Source: an uncultured Tateyamaria sp.
GTDB lineage: Bacteria > Pseudomonadota > Alphaproteobacteria > Rhodobacterales > Rhodobacteraceae
Length of the DNA stretch: 64,000 nt
Direction: 5' to 3'
NCBI GenBank assembly: GCA_947501275.1
Contig: CANMVD010000003.1
Location: forward strand, 372,001-436,000
Part shown: piece after piece, positions 25,781 to 33,814 of the stretch
Numbering within the stretch: the first letter of the stretch is position 1
Layout of the letters: the number at the start of each line of letters is the position of its first letter
Translations under genes and position numbers: made by a program
Notes under the pieces: generated by a model
Database searches by the model: none
What the model was told of the DNA's origin: nothing
What the model saw: only the letters and a program-made list of their open reading frames with translations

Positions 25781-26538
25781 GAGAACTGCTCCGAAATCAG
25801 CCGCTCCTCCAGCCCGTGTCCGGGATCAAACAGGATGCTGTGGGAAATTGTTGGTTCCGAACGGATCTCAACTGAGACCACATCTCGAAAGGAGCGCGCG
25901 TCGGCTTCGGCCATCACAGGGCGCTTGTCGACCTCGAGCACGTCAATGCGCACCTGCGATGTCTGACGCAGCAGCGCACCACGCCAGCGCCGCGGGCGGA
26001 AAGCCGCAACAGCGGTCAGGGCCAACACATCCGAGCCGATAGGCAGCACTGGTCCGTGTGCGGAGTAATTGTAGGCGGTCGACCCGGCAGGCGTGGCCAC
26101 CAAAGCCCCATCACATACCAATTCGTCCAGCCGCAAACGCCCATCCACCGTGATCCGCAACTTGGCCGCCTGAGGTCCTGCGCGCAGCAACGACACTTCG
26201 TTGATGGCAAGTGCAGAATGACGCGCGCCCTTGCTGTCCGTGGTTGTCATCGACAGGGGGTTCAGCGTCGCTTCTTCTGCCGCTTCAAGGCGGGCTTGCA
26301 AATCACTTTCACTGTACGCGTTCATCAAAAAGCCGATGGTGCCGCGATTCATGCCGTAGACAGGGGCTGGCAAATGCTGTGTCCCGTGCAGCGTCTGCAA
26401 CATGAACCCATCACCCCCAAGCGCTACGATCACGTCGGCATCGTCCATATGGGCATCCCCGTACCGTCCGATCAGCGCGGCACGCGCGGTCTGGGCCAAG
26501 GGCGCGCGACTGGCAACAAATGCGATCTTCATGGACAT
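25777..26538 (-). CDS. nadK: NAD kinase
   Basis: 253 aa. The catalytic motif VALGGDGFMLQTLH (GGDG) and NEVSLLR, together with the strand GSTAYNYSAHGPVLP, identify the ATP-NAD kinase, which makes NADP from NAD. The ATG at 26538 is preceded by AGGAA. Its last codon overlaps the GTG of the BciB/HCAR-like reductase, so the reductase is translationally coupled to a housekeeping enzyme. Divergent from glyA. Confidence 0.95.
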   Translation of the reverse strand: MSMKIAFVASRAPLAQTARAALIGRYGDAHMDDADVIVALGGDGFMLQTLHGTQHLPAPVYGMNRGTIGFLMNAYSESDLQARLEAAEEATLNPLSMTTTDSKGARHSALAINEVSLLRAGPQAAKLRITVDGRLRLDELVCDGALVATPAGSTAYNYSAHGPVLPIGSDVLALTAVAAFRPRRWRGALLRQTSQVRIDVLEVDKRPVMAEADARSFRDVVSVEIRSEPTISHSILFDPGHGLEERLISEQFS

Positions 26539-26653
26539 GCGCGTTTCCTATGGCCTGCGTTTGACGCCGAAAGAACCATATCTTCCCGCCCCTTACCAGC
26601 ATTGCCGGTCTTTAAGGCCAGAAAGTCGCTTTACATCCTTTGCCATCTGCATC

Positions 26654-26669
26654 GTTTCCGATAGGAAAC
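26654..26669. promoter_or_regulatory. Small hairpin upstream of glyA
   Basis: GTTTCC-GATA-GGAAAC, 6-bp stem and 4-nt loop, 43 nt before the glyA ATG. It may be part of the leader; no known riboswitch motif is visible. Confidence 0.3.
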
Positions 26670-26712
26670 CGCTCAACACAGACCCCGACTCGACGCCCAT
26701 AGGAGAGACGCC

Positions 26713-28008
26713 ATGAACGCCCCGCACCGTACCGATGGATTTTTCACCCAAACCCTTGCTGACCGCGACCCCGAGCTGTTTGGCTCAATCCGGGACGAGC
26801 TGGGCCGCCAACGCGACGAGATCGAATTGATCGCATCCGAGAACATCGTCTCCGCTGCCGTGCTCGAAGCGCAAGGATCGGTCATGACCAACAAGTACGC
26901 CGAAGGCTACCCCGGCCGGCGCTACTATGGCGGCTGCCAATTCGTGGACGTGGCTGAAAACCTCGCAATTGAGCGCGCCAAGCAGCTGTTTGGGTGCGAC
27001 TTTGCCAATGTACAGCCAAATTCGGGCTCTCAGGCCAATCAGGGTGTATTTCAGGCACTCCTGCAGCCCGGCGATACCATTCTGGGGATGTCTCTGGATG
27101 CCGGTGGGCACCTGACGCATGGGGCCAAGCCAAACCAATCCGGCAAATGGTTCAATGCGGTGCAATACGGCGTGCGCCGCGACACGCTGGATATCGACTA
27201 TGACCAGATCGAAGAACTGGCGCTGGAACACAAACCCCAGATGATCATCGCGGGAGGGTCTGCCATCCCACGCGTCATCAACTTTGAACGCATCCGCGAA
27301 ATTGCCGACAAGGTCGGCGCTTATGTGCTGGCCGATGTGGCCCACTTTGCCGGACTGATTGCGGCAGGTGAATATCCCAACCCGTTCCCGCATGTGCATG
27401 TGGCCACGACCACCACGCACAAAACCCTGCGCGGGCCACGCGGCGGCATGATCCTGACAAATGACGAGGCTTTGGCCAAAAAGTTCAACTCCGCCATCTT
27501 CCCCGGTATCCAAGGCGGGCCACTGATGCACGTGATCGCGGCCAAGGCTGTCGCCTTTGGCGAAGCACTCGATCCGTCCTTCAAGATCTACCAGCAGCAG
27601 GTGATCAAAAACGCACAGGCGCTGGCTGACCAGTTGCACAAAGGTGGCCTCGACACAGTGACGCACGGCACGGACACCCATGTAATGCTGGTCGATCTGC
27701 GCCCCAAAGGCGTCAAGGGCAACGCCACGGAAAAGGCACTGGGGCGCGCTCATATCACCTGCAACAAGAACGGCGTGCCGTTTGATGATGAAAAGCCGAT
27801 GATCACCTCCGGCATCCGTCTCGGATCTCCTGCCGGGACGACACGCGGCTTTGGCGAGGCTGAGTTCCGTCAGATCGGGGACTGGATCAATCAGGTTGTG
27901 GACGGGCTGGCTGCCAATGGCGAAGACGGCAACGGTGCTGTCGAGGCAAAGGTCAAAGCAGAAGTGAGCGCTCTGTGCGCGCAGTTCCCGCTCTACCCCG
28001 GTCTTTGA
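26713..28008 (+). CDS. glyA: Serine hydroxymethyltransferase
   Basis: 431 aa. The PLP lysine is in [14 protein letters not shown] (about residue 238), with [11 protein letters not shown] and [10 protein letters not shown] for cofactor and substrate binding. It interconverts serine and glycine, charging tetrahydrofolate with one carbon unit, and is a tetramer in relatives. AGGAGA precedes the ATG. Transcribed alone; a classical intrinsic terminator follows. A chromosomal core gene of C1 and amino-acid metabolism. Confidence 0.98.
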   Translation: MNAPHRTDGFFTQTLADRDPELFGSIRDELGRQRDEIELIASENIVSAAVLEAQGSVMTNKYAEGYPGRRYYGGCQFVDVAENLAIERAKQLFGCDFANVQPNSGSQANQGVFQALLQPGDTILGMSLDAGGHLTHGAKPNQSGKWFNAVQYGVRRDTLDIDYDQIEELALEHKPQMIIAGGSAIPRVINFERIREIADKVGAYVLADVAHFAGLIAAGEYPNPFPHVHVATTTTHKTLRGPRGGMILTNDEALAKKFNSAIFPGIQGGPLMHVIAAKAVAFGEALDPSFKIYQQQVIKNAQALADQLHKGGLDTVTHGTDTHVMLVDLRPKGVKGNATEKALGRAHITCNKNGVPFDDEKPMITSGIRLGSPAGTTRGFGEAEFRQIGDWINQVVDGLAANGEDGNGAVEAKVKAEVSALCAQFPLYPGL

Positions 28009-28032
28009 TCTCGACTAACCAATTCTGCAATC

Positions 28033-28062
28033 GCCCGTAGCGTTCAACGCTGCGGGCTTTTT
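28033..28062 (+). terminator. Intrinsic terminator of glyA
   Basis: GCCCGTAGCG pairs with CGCTGCGGGC (one G-U type pair) around a 5-nt loop and is followed by TTTTT, 25 nt after the glyA stop. The best intrinsic terminator in the window. Confidence 0.9.
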
Positions 28063-28499
28063 CGTGCAGAGTTGCAGGGCTGCGGATCAGGTTTGCGAGG
28101 TGTTGTACTGGTCTGTCCAGGTTTCAGCCGTGGCGCAACGTAGACAGCCAGAACAATCACCAATGCCAACATGCAGGAATTGGTCGTGCTGTCGGCATTG
28201 GCGCTGGCTATGGTGCGCTGCCTCACGGCTGACCGCCTTCGAATATGTCTCGCATCTGTGACGGATCTGCTGATCTTCCGCCTTCAGTCTGCGGCCTTCC
28301 TGTTTGCCCCCCTGATCCGGTAGCGAGCCGTTTTGGCCGCAGCAGACGTGAAGCGGCGCGCATCCCACAAGCCGACATCCGCCAGACCCTCCGCAGGCAC
28401 GCGCGACACCGCAGGCCTTGAACCGTGACGACCAAAGCAGCCCTCCCTTGCGGATCGACCCAATAGCGGCAACTGTCGGCATTACGGAAGGACACCAAA
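28063..28499. other. Non-coding gap, no convincing gene
   Basis: 437 nt between the glyA terminator and the EEP-family gene. Several short frames are open on both strands, including a hydrophobic 50-codon one (28171-28323), but none has a ribosome site or a recognisable domain. The composition is mixed and the stretch may be decayed coding or repeat DNA. It must also hold the promoter for the downstream gene. Confidence 0.4.
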
Positions 28500-29300
28500 A
28501 TGGACATCATGTGCCTGAACGGCTGGGGCGGAAAACTGCATGAAAAGCTGTTGCCGTATATCGCAACCTCCGCCCCCGAAATCCTGTGTTTGCAAGAGGT
28601 TGTGCACAGCCCGGCCAGCGACAAGGACTGGCTGACCTACCGCGACGGCGACCATGTTTTGCCGCAACGGGCGAACTTTTTCCGGGATGTCTGTACTGCC
28701 CTGCCCGATCACGTAGCAATCTATTGCCCCGCCGCCCAAGGTGTTTTGTGGGATGATGATAACGACGTGCCCTCACAATGGGGATTGGCCACGTTTGTGC
28801 ACAAATCCGTGCCCATCATCGGGCAGGTACAGGGGTTCGTACACAAGACCTATTCGCCCGAAGGCTATGGTGATCACCCCCGTTCTCGCAGTGCACATGG
28901 CGTGCGGGTCTATGACTATGACACAAAGCGGGCAATCAGCGTGACGCATATGCACGGGCTGCGTGATCTGGCCGGGAAAATGGACACGCCTGCCCGGGCT
29001 GTGCAGGCGCAACGGTTTCTGGATTTGTCACGGCAAGTCTCGGAGCCAGATGACCTTGTGGTTGTGTGCGGCGACTTCAACGTCGAACCAGACAGCGAAA
29101 CGCTCCGGATACTGGCCGCGGCTGGTTTGAGCGAACTGGTCACAGGGCGCGGTTTCAGCAGCACGCGGAATTCCCACTACAAAAAACCCGGGCGTTTTGC
29201 TGACTACATGCTGATCAACGACGCACACGCCGTGCGTGGGTTCGACGTGATCTACGACCCCGAAGTCTCCGACCACTGCCCGCTTTTGCTTACCCTGTAG
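28500..29300 (+). CDS. Endonuclease/exonuclease/phosphatase-family protein
   Basis: 266 aa. EEP-fold signature residues are all present: MCLNGWGG (Asn), LCLQEVV (metal Glu), THMHG, CGDFNVEPDSE (Asp, Asn) and VSDHCPLLLTL (Asp-His pair). These magnesium-dependent phosphodiesterases cleave nucleic acids or phospho- and sphingolipids; specificity cannot be inferred. No signal peptide, so probably cytoplasmic. GAAGGA precedes the ATG. Its last 11 nt overlap the convergent methyltransferase gene. Confidence 0.85.
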   Translation: MDIMCLNGWGGKLHEKLLPYIATSAPEILCLQEVVHSPASDKDWLTYRDGDHVLPQRANFFRDVCTALPDHVAIYCPAAQGVLWDDDNDVPSQWGLATFVHKSVPIIGQVQGFVHKTYSPEGYGDHPRSRSAHGVRVYDYDTKRAISVTHMHGLRDLAGKMDTPARAVQAQRFLDLSRQVSEPDDLVVVCGDFNVEPDSETLRILAAAGLSELVTGRGFSSTRNSHYKKPGRFADYMLINDAHAVRGFDVIYDPEVSDHCPLLLTL

Positions 29301-29946
29301 CGGGTGTCGCCATCTTGCGGCGGGCCACGATCATCGACGCAGGACCGCTAAGCGGGACCTCCTGCACGCTGAAGTCCCCATAGTCGCCAATGTATCCCTC
29401 GATATCCCCGACACGCATGAACCGCCCCGTCCCGCGCCAGATCAACGAGCGCTTGAGGCACCAGTCCCAAACACCCCGGCAAGGCTTTTCGGCACAAAAA
29501 GCAATGCACAGCGTGCCACCATCGCGGGTCATGCGGCACAGCTCTGCAATGGCAACGGTCGGATCAGGAACCGTCTCGATCACCCAAGCGCACGTCACGA
29601 CATCAAACTCAGCGGTCTCAAAAGGTAACGCGTCGAGGCGACCATTGGCCTTGTAACAGGGGATGTCATCGCACAGGTGCAACATCTCGACAGACGGATC
29701 CACCAGCGCCACGTTTTGTGCTGCAAATCCTTCGCGCAACAACCTGCGGGCAAAGCCCCCCGTTCCACAACCCACATCCAAAAGCCGGTCACCGGGGCGC
29801 AACACCGCTCGCACGGCAGCCTCCAGCGCTGACTGCGCCTCGCCCCCGGCGCATCGCAACCAGCGTTGGTGTAACACGTCATAAGACGCCGCCAACTGGT
29901 CATAGAGCGGAACCAGATCGCTGCGGCGCGCATCCAGATGGGTCAT
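29290..29946 (-). CDS. Class I SAM-dependent methyltransferase
   Basis: 218 aa. Motif I LLDVGCGTGGFARRLL (about residues 55-70) binds SAM, followed by acidic VDPSVEM and a post-motif FDVVTCAWVIETVPDP. This is a methyltransf_11-type small-molecule or quinone/lipid methyltransferase; no substrate indicated. It overlaps the EEP gene end by 11 nt on the opposite strand. A second class I methyltransferase gene lies 150 nt upstream on the same strand, but the two proteins are not close copies. Confidence 0.85.
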   Translation of the reverse strand: MTHLDARRSDLVPLYDQLAASYDVLHQRWLRCAGGEAQSALEAAVRAVLRPGDRLLDVGCGTGGFARRLLREGFAAQNVALVDPSVEMLHLCDDIPCYKANGRLDALPFETAEFDVVTCAWVIETVPDPTVAIAELCRMTRDGGTLCIAFCAEKPCRGVWDWCLKRSLIWRGTGRFMRVGDIEGYIGDYGDFSVQEVPLSGPASMIVARRKMATPATG

Positions 29947-30098
29947 GTGACACCGCCTGAGCCGCTAGGTACCGCCCGCTGGCGGGACGTGCGAAAATAG
30001 GCTTTTGGCAGGCGAAAAAACCACAGCACAAGCAACGTGCCGCGAAGATCAACATCGCGCATCAGACAGTCTTTCAAAAATTCGGGGGGCGCGCGGCG

Positions 30099-30740
30099 TC
30101 AGGCCGGGCGGCGGACCACAAAAAACGGGTTCAAGACACCACTGCCAAAAAATCGATCTTCCTCGATCTCAAAACCGGCGGTGATCAACGCGCGGCGCAA
30201 CTCTGCCTTGGTCAGAAACAACACTCGCGGCGCAACCCCAACGAGGCGCAAAGCGCGCACCATCAGACGCATCGCCGCATTGCCATCACCCAAGCACACG
30301 GTCTTGGACAAGAACAGACCGCCGGGTTTAACCTGTTCATAGACAGCTTCCAAAGTAGCGTGCAGATCATCGACAAGATGGAGCAGGCTAAAGGCCAGTA
30401 CAGCATCAAACGGTGCTGCGGAACTAATATGGGTCGCATCCGCCACGTCGAATTCGATGTTCGCTCCGGCACCGCCGACGCGCTTTTCCTCGGCGATGGC
30501 AATCATCGCACGAGCGCAGTCGGTTGCACAGTAACGCGTTACACTGGGCGCCAGCGCCAGCGCGGTCGACCCCGTGCCGCAGCCAATTTCCAGCACAGTA
30601 TCGGTGGGTTTCAAATACGTCCGTACCGCCTCCAACTTGGCCTCATAGGCCTTTGGATCCTTGATCGGTTGCTTGGCGTATTTTGGGGCAATCTTGTCCC
30701 AGAACGTGGGTTTATATGTGTGCGAAGACTGTGTGTGCAT
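30099..30740 (-). CDS. Class I SAM-dependent methyltransferase
   Basis: 213 aa from MHTQSSHTYKPTFWDKIAPKYAKQPI; chosen over the ATG at 30752 because GAGG lies at the right distance upstream. SAM motif VLEIGCGTGSTALALAP (about residues 46-62), ATDCARAMIAIA and a post-motif FDAVLAFSLLHLVDD. FWDKIAPKYAK with a UbiE-like core suggests a methyltransf_11 family enzyme; substrate unknown. A perfect palindrome covers the ribosome-binding site. Divergent from a LysR regulator, which may control it. Confidence 0.85.
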   Translation of the reverse strand: MHTQSSHTYKPTFWDKIAPKYAKQPIKDPKAYEAKLEAVRTYLKPTDTVLEIGCGTGSTALALAPSVTRYCATDCARAMIAIAEEKRVGGAGANIEFDVADATHISSAAPFDAVLAFSLLHLVDDLHATLEAVYEQVKPGGLFLSKTVCLGDGNAAMRLMVRALRLVGVAPRVLFLTKAELRRALITAGFEIEEDRFFGSGVLNPFFVVRRPA

Positions 30741-30745
30741 GACGT

Positions 30746-30762
30746 GCCTCATTGAATGAGGC
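30746..30762. promoter_or_regulatory. Palindrome over the methyltransferase ribosome-binding site
   Basis: GCCTCATT-G-AATGAGGC, perfect 8-bp arms around one base, in the divergent gap between the methyltransferase and LysR genes. The methyltransferase Shine-Dalgarno (GAGG) is inside one arm, so this could be a repressor operator or an RNA hairpin hiding the ribosome site. Confidence 0.55.
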
Positions 30763-30828
30763 GGCTTTTAGATGTGCACGTCCGAAGAGGTAATTGCCAA
30801 TATTCGTAGACCAGCTATACAAAAATGC

Positions 30829-31737
30829 ATGAACTGGGCTGCGATATCTTTTGACTGGAACCAAGTTCGGGCGTTCCTCGCAACGGCTGAGGAAGGCTCG
30901 TTCAGCGGTGCAGCCCGCGCGTTGAAAACCACTCAGCCCACAATCGGGCGGCAGGTTACAGACCTTGAAGAAACGTTGGGAGTGACACTGGTTGAACGCA
31001 GTGTGCGCGGGCCGACACTGACAGACGCAGGCCAAGACCTGCTGGAACATGTGCGGGCCATGGCAGACGCGGCCACGCATATCTCAATGTCGGCTACAGC
31101 TCATTCCGAAGATATCTCGGGCCTCGTGAACGTAACGGCGACCGACTTGCTGTCGGCGCAGGTCTTGCCGGGACTGCTTGCGCCACTGCGCGACACCAAT
31201 CCAGGCATCCGGGTCAACATCATTGCCTCCAACGATATGCAAAACCTGATCCAGCGCGAGGCTGACATCGCCATCCGGCATGTACGCCCCGAACAGCCAG
31301 ACCTGATCGCGCGGCACGTCGGGGATTTTCACGCGGGGCTTTACGCATCCAAGACCTATCTTGATCGCGCCGGGCGTCCCAGCACCCCCCGCGAGGTAGC
31401 CGAGCACACCTTTGTCGGAAATCCCGACCCCGAACGGCTGATTGCGCCGATGCACAGCCTTGGTGTGCCGCTGAGAGCCGAGAATTTTGTCATGTCCAGC
31501 GGCAGTGGCGTAGTTGTGTGGCAGATGCTGCGTGCAGGTTTGGGAATTACCGTGTTGCCAGATGTGCTGTGTGATCCGGACCCGGAGGTCGAACGGGTTC
31601 TCCCAGATCTCCCGCCCTTTCAGTTTCCAATCTGGCTGGTCACGCACCGCGAGTTGCAAACCAGCAAGCGTATACGCATCGTCTTCGACCTGCTGGTGCG
31701 AGGGTTTCGCGAGATGGGGAATTTGCGCCGCGACTGA
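30829..31737 (+). CDS. LysR-family transcriptional regulator
   Basis: 302 aa from MNWAAISFDWNQVRAFL. N-terminal winged helix-turn-helix (FLATAEEGSFSGAARALKTT with the HTH TQPTIGRQVTDLEETLG), then a periplasmic-binding-like effector domain (IRVNIIASNDMQNLI, LGITVLPDVLCD). Such proteins usually regulate the divergent gene, here the methyltransferase 76 nt away, in response to a small molecule. A longer frame from 30772 is possible but has no ribosome site. Confidence 0.88.
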   Translation: MNWAAISFDWNQVRAFLATAEEGSFSGAARALKTTQPTIGRQVTDLEETLGVTLVERSVRGPTLTDAGQDLLEHVRAMADAATHISMSATAHSEDISGLVNVTATDLLSAQVLPGLLAPLRDTNPGIRVNIIASNDMQNLIQREADIAIRHVRPEQPDLIARHVGDFHAGLYASKTYLDRAGRPSTPREVAEHTFVGNPDPERLIAPMHSLGVPLRAENFVMSSGSGVVVWQMLRAGLGITVLPDVLCDPDPEVERVLPDLPPFQFPIWLVTHRELQTSKRIRIVFDLLVRGFREMGNLRRD

Positions 31738-31746
31738 GGGCGCGCG

Positions 31747-32748
31747 CTACATCCGCACCAGGATTTTCCCAAGATGGCTGTTGCGCGCCATATGGGCATA
31801 GGCCGCCGGCACATCCTTGAAATCAAAGGTCCGGTCGATGACCGGTCGAAACGTGCCATCAGCCAGTCGTGGCATGAGGAAATCCACTGCCGCCTTGCGC
31901 CGTACAGAATGCTCCAACAGGTGCCAGACAAGGTGAAATCCCTGTATCGTCAGACCCTTGGTCAGCAACTGGAAGAACGGCAAGTCGGGGATCTCTCCGG
32001 ACTGAAACCCCATCAGCACCAGATGCCCTTCGGGTTTCAGCACCTCTGCCGCAGATGCCACCATGTCACCTACGATGGAATCGCACACCAGATCGACACC
32101 CGCCCCAACTGTAATCTCAGCGATCCTTTTTGTGATGTCTTCAGCGTCGGTGACGATCACATGATCCGCCCCCGCTTTGCGCAGCGCGGCGACCTTGGCT
32201 GATGTTCGCGTGGTGGCAATGCTGGTTGCATTCAGCACGTTCAAGATCTGGAAGGCCGCAGTTCCAACGCTGGAACTGGCCCCCGTGATCACAACCGTCT
32301 TGCCCGCGCCATCCGTCAGCGCGCCACTTTGTACGATCATGCCAAAGGCCGTCGCATAGGCCATCCAAAAGGCCGCAGCATCTTCATAGCTCACGCCGTC
32401 CGGGATGGGTTCCAGGCAGGCCGCTGGCATATTGGTCACCTCCGCCAGAACGCCGTACTTTGCCCAATCCATCATTGGCAAGATCGCCACACGATCCCCA
32501 ATCGACAGGTGCGACACGCCCTCGCCCACCGCCAGGATCTCTCCCGCGCCCTCTGCCCCCAACGGCGCACCAGGAAGGGGCGGTTCAACCAGATACTGTC
32601 CGGCCACATACAACAACTCAGCCCGGTTCAATCCCGCCGCGTGCATCCTGATTTGAACTTCTCCGCGTGTGGGGGCGGTCACTGGCGTCTCAACGAGTTG
32701 GATATTTTCGGGACCACCCAACGTATCAAACTGTGCGGAAAGCGGCAT
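31747..32748 (-). CDS. Zinc-independent alcohol dehydrogenase / quinone-oxidoreductase-like (MDR)
   Basis: 333 aa. Medium-chain dehydrogenase/reductase: N-terminal GroES-like part (LGAEGAGEILAVGEGVSHLSIGDRVA) and nucleotide-binding Rossmann motif VVITGASSSVGTAAFQIL (AxxGxxG type), typical of NADPH-dependent quinone or enoyl reductases. The zinc ligands of true alcohol dehydrogenases are not evident. It ends 9 nt from the convergent LysR gene and is divergent from the second LysR gene (104-nt gap), which is the more likely regulator. Confidence 0.88.
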   Translation of the reverse strand: MPLSAQFDTLGGPENIQLVETPVTAPTRGEVQIRMHAAGLNRAELLYVAGQYLVEPPLPGAPLGAEGAGEILAVGEGVSHLSIGDRVAILPMMDWAKYGVLAEVTNMPAACLEPIPDGVSYEDAAAFWMAYATAFGMIVQSGALTDGAGKTVVITGASSSVGTAAFQILNVLNATSIATTRTSAKVAALRKAGADHVIVTDAEDITKRIAEITVGAGVDLVCDSIVGDMVASAAEVLKPEGHLVLMGFQSGEIPDLPFFQLLTKGLTIQGFHLVWHLLEHSVRRKAAVDFLMPRLADGTFRPVIDRTFDFKDVPAAYAHMARNSHLGKILVRM

Positions 32749-32818
32749 GAGATTTCCCTTTGCTATTGTGTTTCCTCATTCCTAGCGGTGCCTTCATGCG
32801 ATATCATGGAGTAATTCA

Positions 32819-32833
32819 GCATCAATCTGGTGC
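32819..32833. promoter_or_regulatory. Candidate LysR operator, copy A
   Basis: GCATCAATCTGGTGC, an imperfect dyad (GCATCA / TGGTGC), 20 nt upstream of the second LysR ATG. Its reverse complement recurs with one mismatch at 33727-33741, upstream of the dehalogenase-like genes. Confidence 0.55.
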
Positions 32834-32852
32834 AAAAATGCGAAGGCGAATT

Positions 32853-33713
32853 ATGGATTGGGAAGACGTCAAAACCCTGCGCGCCGTTGTGCAGCACAAG
32901 ACAGTGCGGGGGGCGGGGGACGCCTTGGGCGTGCACCACACCACGGTTGGCAGGCGGATCGACTCGCTTGAGACAAGCCTCGGGACCAACCTGTTCGCAC
33001 GCACCCCTGACGGCTTGCTACTGACCGCGGCGGGCGAGCAACTTTTTGAGGTCGCACAACAATTCGGTGACGCACTGATCAACGTCGAACGCAGCATCGA
33101 GGGTATGGACGACGCGCTGGCCGGGCCGCTCAAAGTCACCATGCCTGAGCCGCTTCTGACACGGTTGTTTATTCCCGAATTGGCCAGTTTTGTCGCCAAA
33201 CACCCAAGTGTCGATTTGCAGTTCGACACATCCCTGTCCATCCGCGACATGGCGCGGCGCGAGGCGGACTTTGCCGTGCGTCTGGACAACAACCCGCCCG
33301 ACACCCTCGTCGGCAAACGGCTCTTTGCCTATACCGAAACGATCTATGCGACGCCTGACTATCTGGCGCAGGACAGCAGCCAGTACCGCTGGCTCGGATG
33401 GGGGCACCGCACCCAAGGTACACCTGAATGGGTGACCAGTTCGGATTTTCCCGATGCCCCGGTTTGGGGCGTGTTCCCGACAATTCCCACACAGCAGGCC
33501 GCCGTTCGTCAAGGGTTGGGGCTGTCTATCTTGCCCTGCCTGTTCGGGGACACTGACCCCAGACTGGTGCGTGCCACACTGCGCGCGCCCGTCAAAAGCC
33601 GCGATATCTGGCTGCTGACGCACAACGATCTGCGGCGCACGGCGCGGGTGCAAGCGTTCATGGCTTTTGCCGAAGATCTACTCAAACGCAACAAGAAGAT
33701 CCTGACGGGATAA
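32853..33713 (+). CDS. LysR-family transcriptional regulator
   Basis: 286 aa from MDWEDVKTLRAVVQH, supported by AAGGCG five bases upstream; earlier ATGs exist at 32838 and 32796. HTH: GAGDALGVHHTTVGRRIDSLE. Effector domain: VDLQFDTSLSIRDMARREADFAVR and LGLSILPCLFGD. The gene lies between an oxidoreductase (divergent) and the hydrolase pair (same strand, 100 nt downstream). The shared 15-nt motif before this gene and before the hydrolases suggests autoregulation plus control of the pair. Confidence 0.88.
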   Translation: MDWEDVKTLRAVVQHKTVRGAGDALGVHHTTVGRRIDSLETSLGTNLFARTPDGLLLTAAGEQLFEVAQQFGDALINVERSIEGMDDALAGPLKVTMPEPLLTRLFIPELASFVAKHPSVDLQFDTSLSIRDMARREADFAVRLDNNPPDTLVGKRLFAYTETIYATPDYLAQDSSQYRWLGWGHRTQGTPEWVTSSDFPDAPVWGVFPTIPTQQAAVRQGLGLSILPCLFGDTDPRLVRATLRAPVKSRDIWLLTHNDLRRTARVQAFMAFAEDLLKRNKKILTG

Positions 33714-33715
33714 GG

Positions 33716-33771
33716 TGCGCAATTTCGCACCAAATTGATGCAAACATACGCCATGACTGCGCAATTTCGCA
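33716..33771. promoter_or_regulatory. Candidate LysR operator array before the hydrolase pair
   Basis: Contains TGCGCAATTTCGCA twice (33716-33729 and 33758-33771), identical, 42 bp apart, i.e. about four helical turns. Between them lies the 15-mer GCACCAAATTGATGC (33727-33741), the inverse of the element at 32819-32833 with one mismatch. The first repeat is also the loop and arms of GGTGCG/CGCACC (33714-33731), which could terminate the LysR transcript. Confidence 0.55.
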
Positions 33772-33814
33772 ATGCTATCCCTTGCCTGAAGCCACTCACT
33801 CAGGTCTGGGAACT

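Noticed and set aside
26539-26712. Riboswitch before glyA (glycine, SAM or SAH type)
   Set aside because: Only a small hairpin is seen; no conserved riboswitch core could be matched.
28171-28323. 50-codon hydrophobic ORF
   Set aside because: No Shine-Dalgarno and no homology visible; composition alone is not support.
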